Assembly (NCBI GenBank): GCA_035252155.1
Contig: DATFDL010000039.1
Location: 1 to 5,696, forward strand
Reading direction: 5' to 3'
DNA from: JAICLL01 sp035252155
Lineage (GTDB): Bacteria; Planctomycetota; Planctomycetia; Pirellulales; JAICIG01
Length of the DNA: 5,696 bases
Below the pieces are notes generated by a model, which worked only from the letters and a program-made list of their open reading frames with translations, had not been told where the DNA came from and made no database searches. This document shows, piece by piece, positions 1 to 5,127 of the stretch; the stretch's first letter is position 1; the number at the start of each line of letters is the position of its first letter. The translations under genes and the position numbers were made by a program.

Positions 1-548
1 GAAGCGAGACGCCGCGCGATCAGGCGTCGGATTTTTTGGAAGTCGAGCGGGAAGAGAGCGATGAGGCGGTCGCCGATTTCCTCGACGACATTGAAGCGAC
101 GCCTGCCGGAGATGTGGACGAAGCCGAGGGAACTGAGCAACGCGAGTCCGGCGAAAAGCGCCGGCGGGGCCGCCGCCGCGGGCGAGGTCGTGGCCGCCGC
201 CGCGACACGCCGCGAGACGACGTTCAGGCCGCGGCCGAGCGAACGGCCGCCCAGGACGACGACATGCTCGACGAGCTGGCGGCCAGCGGGGCCCCGCGCC
301 ACGACCGCGACGAGATTGCCGACGACGACCTGGCGGAGGTCCAGGCGGAGGGCGACGCGAACGACGACGGCGAACAGGACGACGCTGAGATGCGTCCCAG
401 CCATCGCGCCATTCCAAGTTGGCAAGAAGCGGTCGGCATGATCGTGGCCGGCAATATGGAGTCGCGCGCTAAAAACCCGCATGCCGGCTCCCAGCGCCCC
501 CGTGGCCGTGGAGGTCGCGGGCGTGGTCGCGGCCGAGAGCGACGATGA
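1..548 (+). CDS. C-terminal part of an Arg/Gly-rich, acidic low-complexity protein (5' end outside window)
   Basis: The frame is open from base 3 to a TGA at 546-548, giving 181 residues. There is no stop upstream, so this is the tail of a longer protein; the TTG at 36 is only an internal codon. In order it shows an acidic stretch (DFLDDIEATPAGDVDEAEG), a basic block (EKRRRGRRRGRGRGRRR), a second long Asp/Glu-rich stretch, a short ordered-looking block (HRAIPSWQEAVGMIVAGNM, then ESRAKNP) and a terminal RGRGGRGRGRGRERR tail. RG-rich tails of this kind usually bind RNA or other nucleic acid, so an RNA-associated role is plausible but inferred. The IPSWQEAVGMIVAGNMESRAKNP-type block is what I would expect of a conserved motif, and I associate it with planctomycete proteins without having verified this. 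The function of the missing N-terminal part is unknown. The stop overlaps the ATG of the next gene (ATGA). Confidence 0.75.
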   Translation, partial: SETPRDQASDFLEVEREESDEAVADFLDDIEATPAGDVDEAEGTEQRESGEKRRRGRRRGRGRGRRRDTPRDDVQAAAERTAAQDDDMLDELAASGAPRHDRDEIADDDLAEVQAEGDANDDGEQDDAEMRPSHRAIPSWQEAVGMIVAGNMESRAKNPHAGSQRPRGRGGRGRGRGRERR

Positions 549-1636
549 GTTCCATTTTGGATTTTGGATTTTGGATTTTGGTTTTTCGAGCGCCGCGAGG
601 CCGTGCGCATAGCGGTAATCGATCGCATTCCGCGTCAATCCAAAATCCAAAATCCAAAATCCAAAATTGCCTCACGTTGCTCCTCGGCATTCTCATCCTT
701 CCCGGCTGCGGTGCGTCGGCGGGGGCCGACAGCAAAAGCCCGCGGGTCTATCGCATCGCCGTTATTCCCAAGGGCACGACGCACGAGTTTTGGAAGTCGG
801 TCCATGCCGGCGCCGAGCAGGCGGCCAGGGAGGCCGGCCACGTCGAGATCCTCTGGAAAGGCCCGCTGCTGGAGAACGATTGCGAGGGGCAAATCAACGT
901 TGTCGAGGATTTTCGCGTGCAACGCGTCGACGGCATCTGCTTGGCGCCGCTCGACTCGCAGGCCCTGATCAACTCAGTACGGGCGGCCCGAAACGACGGA
1001 ATTCCCACCGTGATTTTCGACAGCGGATTGATCGACACGCGGCCGATCGTCAGCTATGTGGCTACCGACAATTACCGCGGCGGAGCGCTGGCGGCCGAGC
1101 GGCTCGCCGAAGTGCTGCACGGCCGTGGAAACGTGATCTTGATGCGCTATCAACCCGGCAGCGAAAGCACCGAACAGCGGGAAGCCGGTTTTTTAGACAC
1201 GATTCGCGATCGATATCCGGGGCTGACCGTGTTATCGTCGAATCAGTATGCCGGCACCACGCCCGAGATCGCGCTCGATAATTGCCGGCAGATCCTCTTC
1301 AAGTACCGCAAGGAGGTCAACGGCGTGTTCACGGTCTGCGAGCCGAATAGTACCGGCATGCTGCGGGCGCTCGAAGACAGTGGGCTGGCCCGCAAGGTGC
1401 ATTTCATCGCGTTCGATCCCAACGATCGGCTGATCCACGCCATGTCCGAGGGTGAGGTCGACGGCATCGTGCTGCAAGACCCCGTGCAGATGGGCTACCT
1501 GGCGGTCAAAACCGTGCTCGAACACTTGCGTGGCAAGCGCGTGGAAGAACGGATCGACACCGGCGAATACGTCGCGACGCCGCAAAACATGCGCGAGCCG
1601 AAGTTCGACGCTTTGCTGCATCCGGTGCAGTGGTAG
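545..1636 (+). CDS. Sugar-type ABC transporter substrate-binding lipoprotein (RbsB/Peripla_BP_4-like)
   Basis: A periplasmic binding protein of the ribose/galactose type, expected to be lipid-anchored and to deliver a small ligand, probably a sugar, to an ABC importer. From the ATG at 545 it has 363 residues. The fold starts at RIAVIPKGTTHEFWKSV (about 70-86) and continues through VDGICLAPLD (128-137), IPTVIFDSG (153-161) and ATDNYRGG (173-180). REAGF (R212), IAFDP (D291) and VLQDPVQMGY (Q311) correspond to ligand-contact positions of RbsB. A lipobox, LPGC, puts the lipidated cysteine at residue 55 after the hydrophobic CLTLLLGILIL. The start is uncertain. The ATG at 545 overlaps the previous stop and has only a weak GAGAG upstream, and it gives an unusually long 54-residue leader, much of it encoded by the heptamer inverted repeat. 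The only later in-frame ATG/GTG/TTG codons are repeat-borne TTGs (557, 578) and a TTG at 677 too late to leave an n-region. No permease or ATPase gene is in the window, so ligand and partner are unknown. Confidence 0.88.
   Translation: MSSILDFGFWILVFRAPRGRAHSGNRSHSASIQNPKSKIQNCLTLLLGILILPGCGASAGADSKSPRVYRIAVIPKGTTHEFWKSVHAGAEQAAREAGHVEILWKGPLLENDCEGQINVVEDFRVQRVDGICLAPLDSQALINSVRAARNDGIPTVIFDSGLIDTRPIVSYVATDNYRGGALAAERLAEVLHGRGNVILMRYQPGSESTEQREAGFLDTIRDRYPGLTVLSSNQYAGTTPEIALDNCRQILFKYRKEVNGVFTVCEPNSTGMLRALEDSGLARKVHFIAFDPNDRLIHAMSEGEVDGIVLQDPVQMGYLAVKTVLEHLRGKRVEERIDTGEYVATPQNMREPKFDALLHPVQW
554..667. repeat. Heptamer-built inverted repeat, 28-base perfect arms
   Basis: The left arm (554-581) is four tandem ATTTTGG units. 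The right arm (640-667) is four tandem CCAAAAT units, the exact reverse complement. The 58-base spacer (582-639) contains a smaller imperfect stem (GCGG/CCGC at 612-615 and 630-633, continued by AAT/ATT around a bulged T). The arms are AT-rich in otherwise GC-rich DNA, which marks them as a distinct element. The structure resembles a small non-coding repeat, either MITE-like or a heptamer repeat of the short tandemly repeated repetitive type described in cyanobacteria. Family membership is not established. It lies inside the apparent 5' coding region of the substrate-binding lipoprotein and encodes ILDFGFWIL and IQNPKSKIQN there. Confidence 0.92.
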
Positions 1637-1658
1637 AACGGAATGAATTCCGTTCTAC
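1633..1658. repeat. AACGGAA-type palindromic repeat between convergent genes
   Basis: A perfect 11-base stem, GTAGAACGGAA (1633-1643) and TTCCGTTCTAC (1648-1658), with a TGAA loop. Bases 1637-1660 match 5192-5215 exactly, so it belongs to a dispersed repeat family. It carries both stop codons of the flanking convergent genes, TAG at 1634-1636 (+) and TAG at 1657-1655 (-). As RNA it would form a hairpin from either strand. No U-run follows on either side, so it is not a standard intrinsic terminator, though it may still help end transcription or stabilise 3' ends. Confidence 0.92.
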
Positions 1659-2380
1659 GAACCCATTTCCTGAACGGTCCGCGCCAGGCTGATTTCCTCT
1701 TTTTCGCGCTCGGGGTTTTCCGCCAGCAGACGCAACGAGGGATCGATGAGGTCTTCCAACCATTGGCCGATCCGCACGGCTTGCGGCCGCTCGGTGTATC
1801 GCTCGAAGGCATTGAGAAACACCTCTTCCACCGCGTCATTGACCGACAAGCCGTTGCCAAGCTGCGTTTGCAATTCCGGATAGCGATTGATCCAGCGTGT
1901 GGTCCGCTCGCGTACCGGCCCTTCGTAGACAAACGCCGCCCGGCGAAAGGCGGCATAGTCGCCGTCGCGGGCCGCTCGTTCCAGCGAATCGCCATCGGGA
2001 GCGGCCACCGGGACGACCTCGCGGCGTGTGCCTTCTGCTTGCTTGGCCATTTCGGGCTTGTTGCCCAGATCGTCGAAATAACCGCGCAGCTTGGCCACCA
2101 ATTTCCGCACGCACCGCAAAAAGGCCGGATGCACGTGGGCGTCGTGGTCGCCGGTAAACAGCGTGCGGCCCGTCAGCACCAGGCTAGCCTTCACCTGAAA
2201 CTCATTCGATCGCTCGTGCCGGGCAACGAATAAATAGAGATCGGCCACGGGAAAGTCGGCCACCATCGTCCGCAATACGCCTAGATTGGCCTCGATCTTG
2301 GCGATCTCGTCGGGCCGCAGCTTGCAATTTTTTGTATCGAGTTCGATCCGCAGGTTGTTTTTGCCGTTGACAGCAGCCAT
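1655..2380 (-). CDS. HPF/RaiA-like domain protein with C-terminal sigma-70-region-2-like domain
   Basis: A protein of 241 residues. The start is set by ATG at 2380 with AGGAGG (2393-2388) seven bases upstream; a longer TTG start at 2425 lacks such a site. Residues about 10-105 read like a ribosome hibernation factor: LRIELDTKNCKL, then an amphipathic helix, paired strands ADLYLFVARHE and FQVKASLVLTGRTLF, and a basic helix FLRCVRKLVAKLRGYFDDL. HPF/RaiA proteins bind the 30S subunit and silence ribosomes under stress. A linker (106-135) leads to residues about 137-225. There GDYAAFRRAAFVYEGPVRERTTRWI, DAVEEVFLNAFERY and IGQWLEDLIDPSLRLL follow the helical order and spacing of ECF sigma-70 region 2, including an EEVFL..AF core and a W-L motif. 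No region 4 (DNA-binding helix-turn-helix) follows. The first domain call is fairly firm. The second is resemblance only, and a non-transcriptional helical domain is possible. The gene converges on the lipoprotein gene and lies 111 bases downstream of the amidohydrolase. Confidence 0.85.
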   Translation of the reverse strand: MAAVNGKNNLRIELDTKNCKLRPDEIAKIEANLGVLRTMVADFPVADLYLFVARHERSNEFQVKASLVLTGRTLFTGDHDAHVHPAFLRCVRKLVAKLRGYFDDLGNKPEMAKQAEGTRREVVPVAAPDGDSLERAARDGDYAAFRRAAFVYEGPVRERTTRWINRYPELQTQLGNGLSVNDAVEEVFLNAFERYTERPQAVRIGQWLEDLIDPSLRLLAENPEREKEEISLARTVQEMGS

Positions 2381-2387
2381 TTCGATT

Positions 2388-2393
2388 CCTCCT
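2388..2393 (-). promoter_or_regulatory. Strong ribosome binding site that fixes the HPF-like start
   Basis: AGGAGG on the minus strand, seven bases before the ATG at 2380. It decides for the 241-residue protein over the 15-residue-longer reading that begins at a TTG at 2425. Confidence 0.85.
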
Positions 2394-2445
2394 GAGATTG
2401 GTCCGAACCCAGCATTGGTGGGCAATTGGCGTGCCCGTAGCGTCG

Positions 2446-2464
2446 TCTTTCGCTCGGCGAAAGA
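2446..2464 (-). terminator. Hairpin downstream of the amidohydrolase gene, possible weak terminator
   Basis: A perfect eight-base stem, TCTTTCGC (2446-2453) and GCGAAAGA (2457-2464), with a three-base loop, starting about 28 bases past the amidohydrolase stop and before the HPF-like gene. There is no T-run after it on the minus strand, so intrinsic termination is doubtful. Partial termination, or mRNA 3' end protection, is the most that can be inferred. Confidence 0.35.
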
Positions 2465-2491
2465 AACGCTATTTGTCGCTTCAAACGCGGC

Positions 2492-4168
2492 CTATTCCGC
2501 AGCCTCGAAAACGACTCGGCCGCCGACGATGGTGAGCACCACCGTTGTTTCGGCAATGCGGTCGCGCTCGGCCTCGTCGAAGATGTCGCGTGAGAGCGCC
2601 ACCAGGTCGGCCAGCTTGCCTGGCATGAGCGAACCCAGCTCGTGCTCCCGCCGCAGGGCGTAGGCCGAGCCGAGCGTGTAGGCTTGCAGCGCCTCGGTCA
2701 CGCTGATGCGCTGCTGGGCATACCAGCCCTCGGGATGCCGGCCGTCGAGCGTGCGGCGGTTTACGGCGGCGTCGATGCCCAAGAGCGGATCGAGCGGGGC
2801 CACCGGCCAGTCGGAGCCAAACGCCAAGCGCACGCCGTGGTCGAGAAACGAACGGAAAGCGTACGACGTTGCGCAGCGCTCGCGACCAATGCGGCCTTCG
2901 GCCCAGCGGCCGTCGTCGATCACGTGATAGGGCTGCATCGACGCGATCACTTCGCCCGTGCGGAACCGCTCAAAATCGTCGGGCCGCACATGCTGGGCGT
3001 GCTCGATGCGAAAGCGGCGATCGCGCGGGCCGTTCGTTTCCGCGGCCGCGGCGAAGGCGTGGAGCGCCGCCGAGTTGGCGTGGTCGCCGATCGCGTGTAC
3101 CGCGACGGCGAGTCCCGCGTTGTCGGCGGCCGTCACCAACTCGGCCAGCCGGGGCGGCGACGTCACAAAGACGCCTGTGCTCTGCGGCTCGTTCAGGTAA
3201 GGCTGCCACATTTTGGCCGTGCTCGACCCCAGCGAGCCATCGCAAAAACCTTTCAGCCCGCCGATGGTCAGCCACGGGCCGCCAAACTTTGCGCGTAGGC
3301 CCAACTCGGCCAGCTCGCGCCATGCCTCCAAGGGCCAACGCAAATGGATTCGCGCGGTGAGCTGTTGCTCGGTGGCGAGCCGCTGATAGCAGCGAAACAA
3401 CCGGCGACGCTCGCCGGCCGCAAGACCCGCCATATCATCGAGGCTCGTCACGCCCATGCGCCGGGCGTGGTCGAGGGCGGCGCCGACCGCAGCGGCCAAC
3501 TCTTCGTCGTTTAGCGGTGGAATCAGGTCATCGACCAGACTCATGGCCGTATCGCGCAGCAGCCCGGTCGGCTGCCTGGTGCGCGGATCGCGCATGATCT
3601 GGCCGCCCGCGGGGTCGGGCGCGGCCTCGCCGATGTTCGCTAACTGCAACGTGCGCGAATTGACCAGCGCCATGTGCCCGTCGTATCGCCGCAACAGGCA
3701 CGGCCGGTCGGGCACATAACGGTCGAGCATAGCGGCCGTGGGCAGCTTGCCGCCGAAGGTGCGGTCGTGATCCCAATTGCCGCCCAGCAGCCAACGGCCC
3801 GGCGGCAGCTTGCGAGCGAACTCACGCAGCCGCGCGCCAAACTCGGCCTCGTCGCGAGCATCTTTCAGATCGACCGAGCGAAGTTGCAGTCCACCGGACA
3901 GCAAATGAACATGGCTGTCGCCAAAGCCGGGCACGACGCGCCGCCCTTCCAGCCGAACGACGCGCGTGTCGGGGCCGATGTGCGCCTTGATTTGCTCATC
4001 GGGGCCGATCGCCAGGATCTTGTCTTGCCAGATGGCGACGGCTTCGGCTTCGGGCTGCCGCGAGTCGGCCGTCCAGATTTTGCCGCCCGTGAGCACCAAG
4101 TCGGCGGGAGGAGACGCAGACGGCGTCTCGCAAGCTAGAAGTAAAAGTGCGCCGACAATTGACGCCAT
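2492..4168 (-). CDS. Amidohydrolase family 3 (YtcJ-like) metal-dependent hydrolase, probable lipoprotein
   Basis: A 558-residue amidohydrolase-superfamily enzyme, the usual length for YtcJ-like members. It should use bound metal to hydrolyse a C-N (amide, imide or related) bond; the substrate cannot be told. The N-terminal beta part starts at ADLVLTGGKIWTAD. The metal motif GFGDSHVHL (81-89) gives H86 and H88. Further active-site candidates are K306 and D310 in GGLKGFCDGSLGS, H358 in VHAIGDH, H390 in RIEHAQ and D453 in AFGSDWPV. The C-terminal GSLMPGKLADLVAL strand returns to the beta part. All expected metal-site residues are present, so it should be active. The first residues (MASIVGALLLLAC) form a short hydrophobic segment with a LLAC lipobox (C13), but the n-region has no Lys/Arg. 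The ATG at 4168 is chosen because GGAGGTG (4180-4174) lies five bases upstream; a longer frame from 4222 would add 18 residues overlapping the toxin gene. The ATG shares its A with the toxin stop (TAATG), suggesting translational coupling. Confidence 0.92.
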   Translation of the reverse strand: MASIVGALLLLACETPSASPPADLVLTGGKIWTADSRQPEAEAVAIWQDKILAIGPDEQIKAHIGPDTRVVRLEGRRVVPGFGDSHVHLLSGGLQLRSVDLKDARDEAEFGARLREFARKLPPGRWLLGGNWDHDRTFGGKLPTAAMLDRYVPDRPCLLRRYDGHMALVNSRTLQLANIGEAAPDPAGGQIMRDPRTRQPTGLLRDTAMSLVDDLIPPLNDEELAAAVGAALDHARRMGVTSLDDMAGLAAGERRRLFRCYQRLATEQQLTARIHLRWPLEAWRELAELGLRAKFGGPWLTIGGLKGFCDGSLGSSTAKMWQPYLNEPQSTGVFVTSPPRLAELVTAADNAGLAVAVHAIGDHANSAALHAFAAAAETNGPRDRRFRIEHAQHVRPDDFERFRTGEVIASMQPYHVIDDGRWAEGRIGRERCATSYAFRSFLDHGVRLAFGSDWPVAPLDPLLGIDAAVNRRTLDGRHPEGWYAQQRISVTEALQAYTLGSAYALRREHELGSLMPGKLADLVALSRDIFDEAERDRIAETTVVLTIVGGRVVFEAAE

Positions 4169-4623
4169 TAAGGCACCTCCGGGTTCAGGACCGTCAGTCC
4201 CTCGGCGGCTGCAATCAAACAAAGATTACTGTCAGCGGATACGAAGGCGTCCAATGGCGCACCAATATGTACGAGCGCCACTGCGCGCTGAATCGCATCG
4301 AGCGTGCGGAGACGGGACGTCAGACCATGCCTCAATAATAGCTGCTGTGCTAGATGGAAGTGAGCCGCCGTAACCGGTGCAACCTCCCAGACATTGGACA
4401 CAACGTCTGCCAGAAACCGCCCTCGCGCCGATTGAAACTCAGCGGCGGTGATCGCGCCTTCGCGCACTAAACGGGCAATAACAGAGTGAAGTTCGACAAC
4501 GCCGAGATCAGAGATGATGTGGCGAGAACCGGTTTCCGCGAGTAGTGTGTCTACGGTTGCGGTTCCAACTTCGGTCCGGTAATGCTTGGCAAACGCGCTG
4601 GTGTCAAAGAAGCGGATGGCCAA
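4168..4623 (-). CDS. PIN-domain ribonuclease toxin (VapC-like)
   Basis: A 151-residue single-domain PIN protein, expected to be a magnesium-dependent endoribonuclease toxin that cuts a structured RNA (tRNA or rRNA in studied VapCs). The acidic active site is complete: D7 in RFFDTSAFAKHY, E44 in GVVELHSVI, D109 in RLRTLDAIQRA and D131 in AFVSADSNL. The fold ends with GLTVLNPEV, the usual last strand. The start is TTG at 4623, directly after an in-frame TAA. GAGGAGG (4634-4628) lies four bases upstream, slightly close but the only sensible choice. The gene follows the antitoxin by 15 bases and its TAA overlaps the amidohydrolase ATG. A hand-counted 60-base stretch within it (4321-4380) is 55% GC against 67% for one in the amidohydrolase (3721-3780), a mild hint of separate origin. 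Confidence 0.9.
   Translation of the reverse strand: MAIRFFDTSAFAKHYRTEVGTATVDTLLAETGSRHIISDLGVVELHSVIARLVREGAITAAEFQSARGRFLADVVSNVWEVAPVTAAHFHLAQQLLLRHGLTSRLRTLDAIQRAVALVHIGAPLDAFVSADSNLCLIAAAEGLTVLNPEVP
4174..4180 (-). promoter_or_regulatory. Ribosome binding site of the amidohydrolase, inside the toxin gene
   Basis: GGAGGTG on the minus strand, five bases before the ATG at 4168. It lies within the last codons of the PIN toxin, as expected for a coupled gene pair. Confidence 0.8.
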
Positions 4624-4638
4624 TTAGCCTCCTCGAGG

Positions 4639-4875
4639 TCAACGTTCGTTGCGCTCCGCATGCACGATCTGCGCGATTGTTCGAGGGGTCCTACCAAGAG
4701 CCCGGCGCACGGATTCGAGACTCACGCTCGGGTCCGCATCAGCGAGCCAATCGGTAGATCCAGAATTATCATCGATCGTCACAGTTAGCCGTTGACGCTC
4801 CTGAAATTGGCGAGAAAGATCCTCCAAGGGACGCAAAACGCCATTTTCATAAATGACCTGAATTTGTTCACGCAT
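4639..4875 (-). CDS. DUF104-family antitoxin (AF2212-like), partner of the PIN toxin
   Basis: A small protein of 78 residues. The N-terminal 35 residues, especially MREQIQVIYENGVLRPLEDL and RQRLTVTID, match the pattern of the DUF104 antitoxin family: a beta-rich dimer module typically encoded just before PIN toxins. The polar tail (40-78: SLESVRRALGRTPRTIAQ and a charged end) would be the toxin-wrapping part by analogy. Its stop is 15 bases before the toxin TTG, the expected antitoxin-toxin order. The start is ATG at 4875, preceded by a GGGGCGA that could act as a weak ribosome binding site. That run is part of a CCCC-n3-GGGG palindrome (4885-4895), so initiation or repression could act there. 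Autorepression is usual for such pairs but no operator can be demonstrated. Confidence 0.85.
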   Translation of the reverse strand: MREQIQVIYENGVLRPLEDLSRQFQERQRLTVTIDDNSGSTDWLADADPSVSLESVRRALGRTPRTIAQIVHAERNER

Positions 4876-4884
4876 CGCATTTCG

Positions 4885-4895
4885 CCCCGCTGGGG
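4885..4895. promoter_or_regulatory. CCCC-n3-GGGG palindrome at the antitoxin ribosome binding site
   Basis: A short perfect palindrome (CCCC GCT GGGG) 9 bases ahead of the antitoxin ATG. In the minus-strand RNA its GGGG half forms part of the presumed ribosome binding site. It could be an operator half-site pair or a small hairpin masking initiation. The evidence is position and symmetry only. Confidence 0.3.
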
Positions 4896-4930
4896 GAAAA
4901 GTTTGTTGATTTAGTCTTTCCTAAGCGTGT

Positions 4931-4946
4931 GCCGGAAACAGCCGGC
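4931..4946 (-). terminator. Small hairpin after the tRNA-Leu gene
   Basis: GCCGG (4931-4935) and CCGGC (4942-4946) form a five-base GC stem with a six-base loop about 34 bases past the tRNA 3' end. There is no T-run next to it. It could mark the tRNA transcript end or be incidental. The remaining sequence between the tRNA and the antitoxin shows no gene and no clear promoter. Confidence 0.25.
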
Positions 4947-4979
4947 TCGCTACGACGTATGGGCGAACTGCTGCGAAAG

Positions 4980-5065
4980 TGCGGGAAACAGGACTTGAAC
5001 CTGCACGACCGGTAAGGGTCACCAGGCCCTCAACCTGGCGCGTCTGCCAATTCCGCCATTCCCGC
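4980..5065 (-). tRNA. tRNA-Leu (anticodon GAG)
   Basis: An 86-nt class II tRNA. The acceptor stem is GCGGGAA paired with TTCCCGC, with discriminator A at 4980. The anticodon stem CCAGG/CCTGG holds the loop TTGAGGG, giving anticodon GAG, which reads CUC and CUU. The long variable arm (GACC...GGTC stem) is typical of leucine tRNAs. The T-arm is GCAGG, TTCAAGT, CCTGT. CCA is not encoded (the next bases on the minus strand are CTT), so it must be added by a nucleotidyltransferase. The 3' end faces the toxin-antitoxin genes. Confidence 0.97.
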
Positions 5066-5093
5066 GGAGCAAGGCCAAATTGCCTTCTCTTTG

Positions 5094-5121
5094 AGTCTAA
5101 ATATTCGGGGCGGCTCGTCAA
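5094..5121 (-). promoter_or_regulatory. Sigma-70-type promoter of tRNA-Leu
   Basis: On the minus strand a -35 box TTGACG (5121-5116), a 16-base spacer and a -10 box TAGACT (5099-5094) point at the tRNA. That leaves a leader of roughly 20-25 bases before the mature 5' end at 5065. The leader carries a short AAGGC/GCCTT stem (5071-5075, 5082-5086). The promoter starts only seven bases from the repeat cluster. Confidence 0.6.
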
Positions 5122-5127
5122 GTTCCG

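Noticed and set aside
224..628. 134-residue minus-strand frame and other frames within 1-628
   Set aside because: Low-complexity shadow of the arginine/acid-rich gene that also runs through the heptamer repeat; no plausible start or fold.
554..667. CRISPR array from the tandem CCAAAAT/ATTTTGG units
   Set aside because: The units are seven bases long and contiguous, with no spacers. The two blocks are inverted, not direct, so this is an inverted repeat of tandem heptamers.
1643..2233. 196-residue open frame on the plus strand
   Set aside because: It lies entirely opposite the HPF-like gene, which has a strong ribosome binding site and a recognisable fold. The antisense frame is a product of high GC content and shows no domain.
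2381..2425. Longer HPF-like protein starting at TTG 2425
   Set aside because: The ATG at 2380 has AGGAGG at seven bases, and the extra 15 residues (MPTNAGFGPISGGIE) do not match the fold.
2642..3298. 218-residue plus-strand open frame
   Set aside because: Antisense shadow of the amidohydrolase, whose motifs (GFGDSHVHL, VHAIGDH, FGSDWP) are unmistakable.
4169..4222. Longer amidohydrolase starting at 4222
   Set aside because: It would overlap the toxin gene by 55 bases. GGAGGTG is placed correctly for the ATG at 4168. Kept open only because the extension would supply the positive charges of a signal peptide.
4876..4979. Promoter for the toxin-antitoxin run
   Set aside because: A TTTCCG/ACTAAA pair with 17-base spacing can be drawn on the minus strand, but the match to consensus is too poor to call.
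4980..5000. Integration (att) site at the tRNA-Leu 3' end
   Set aside because: No second copy of the tRNA 3' sequence was found in the window and no integrase gene is present.
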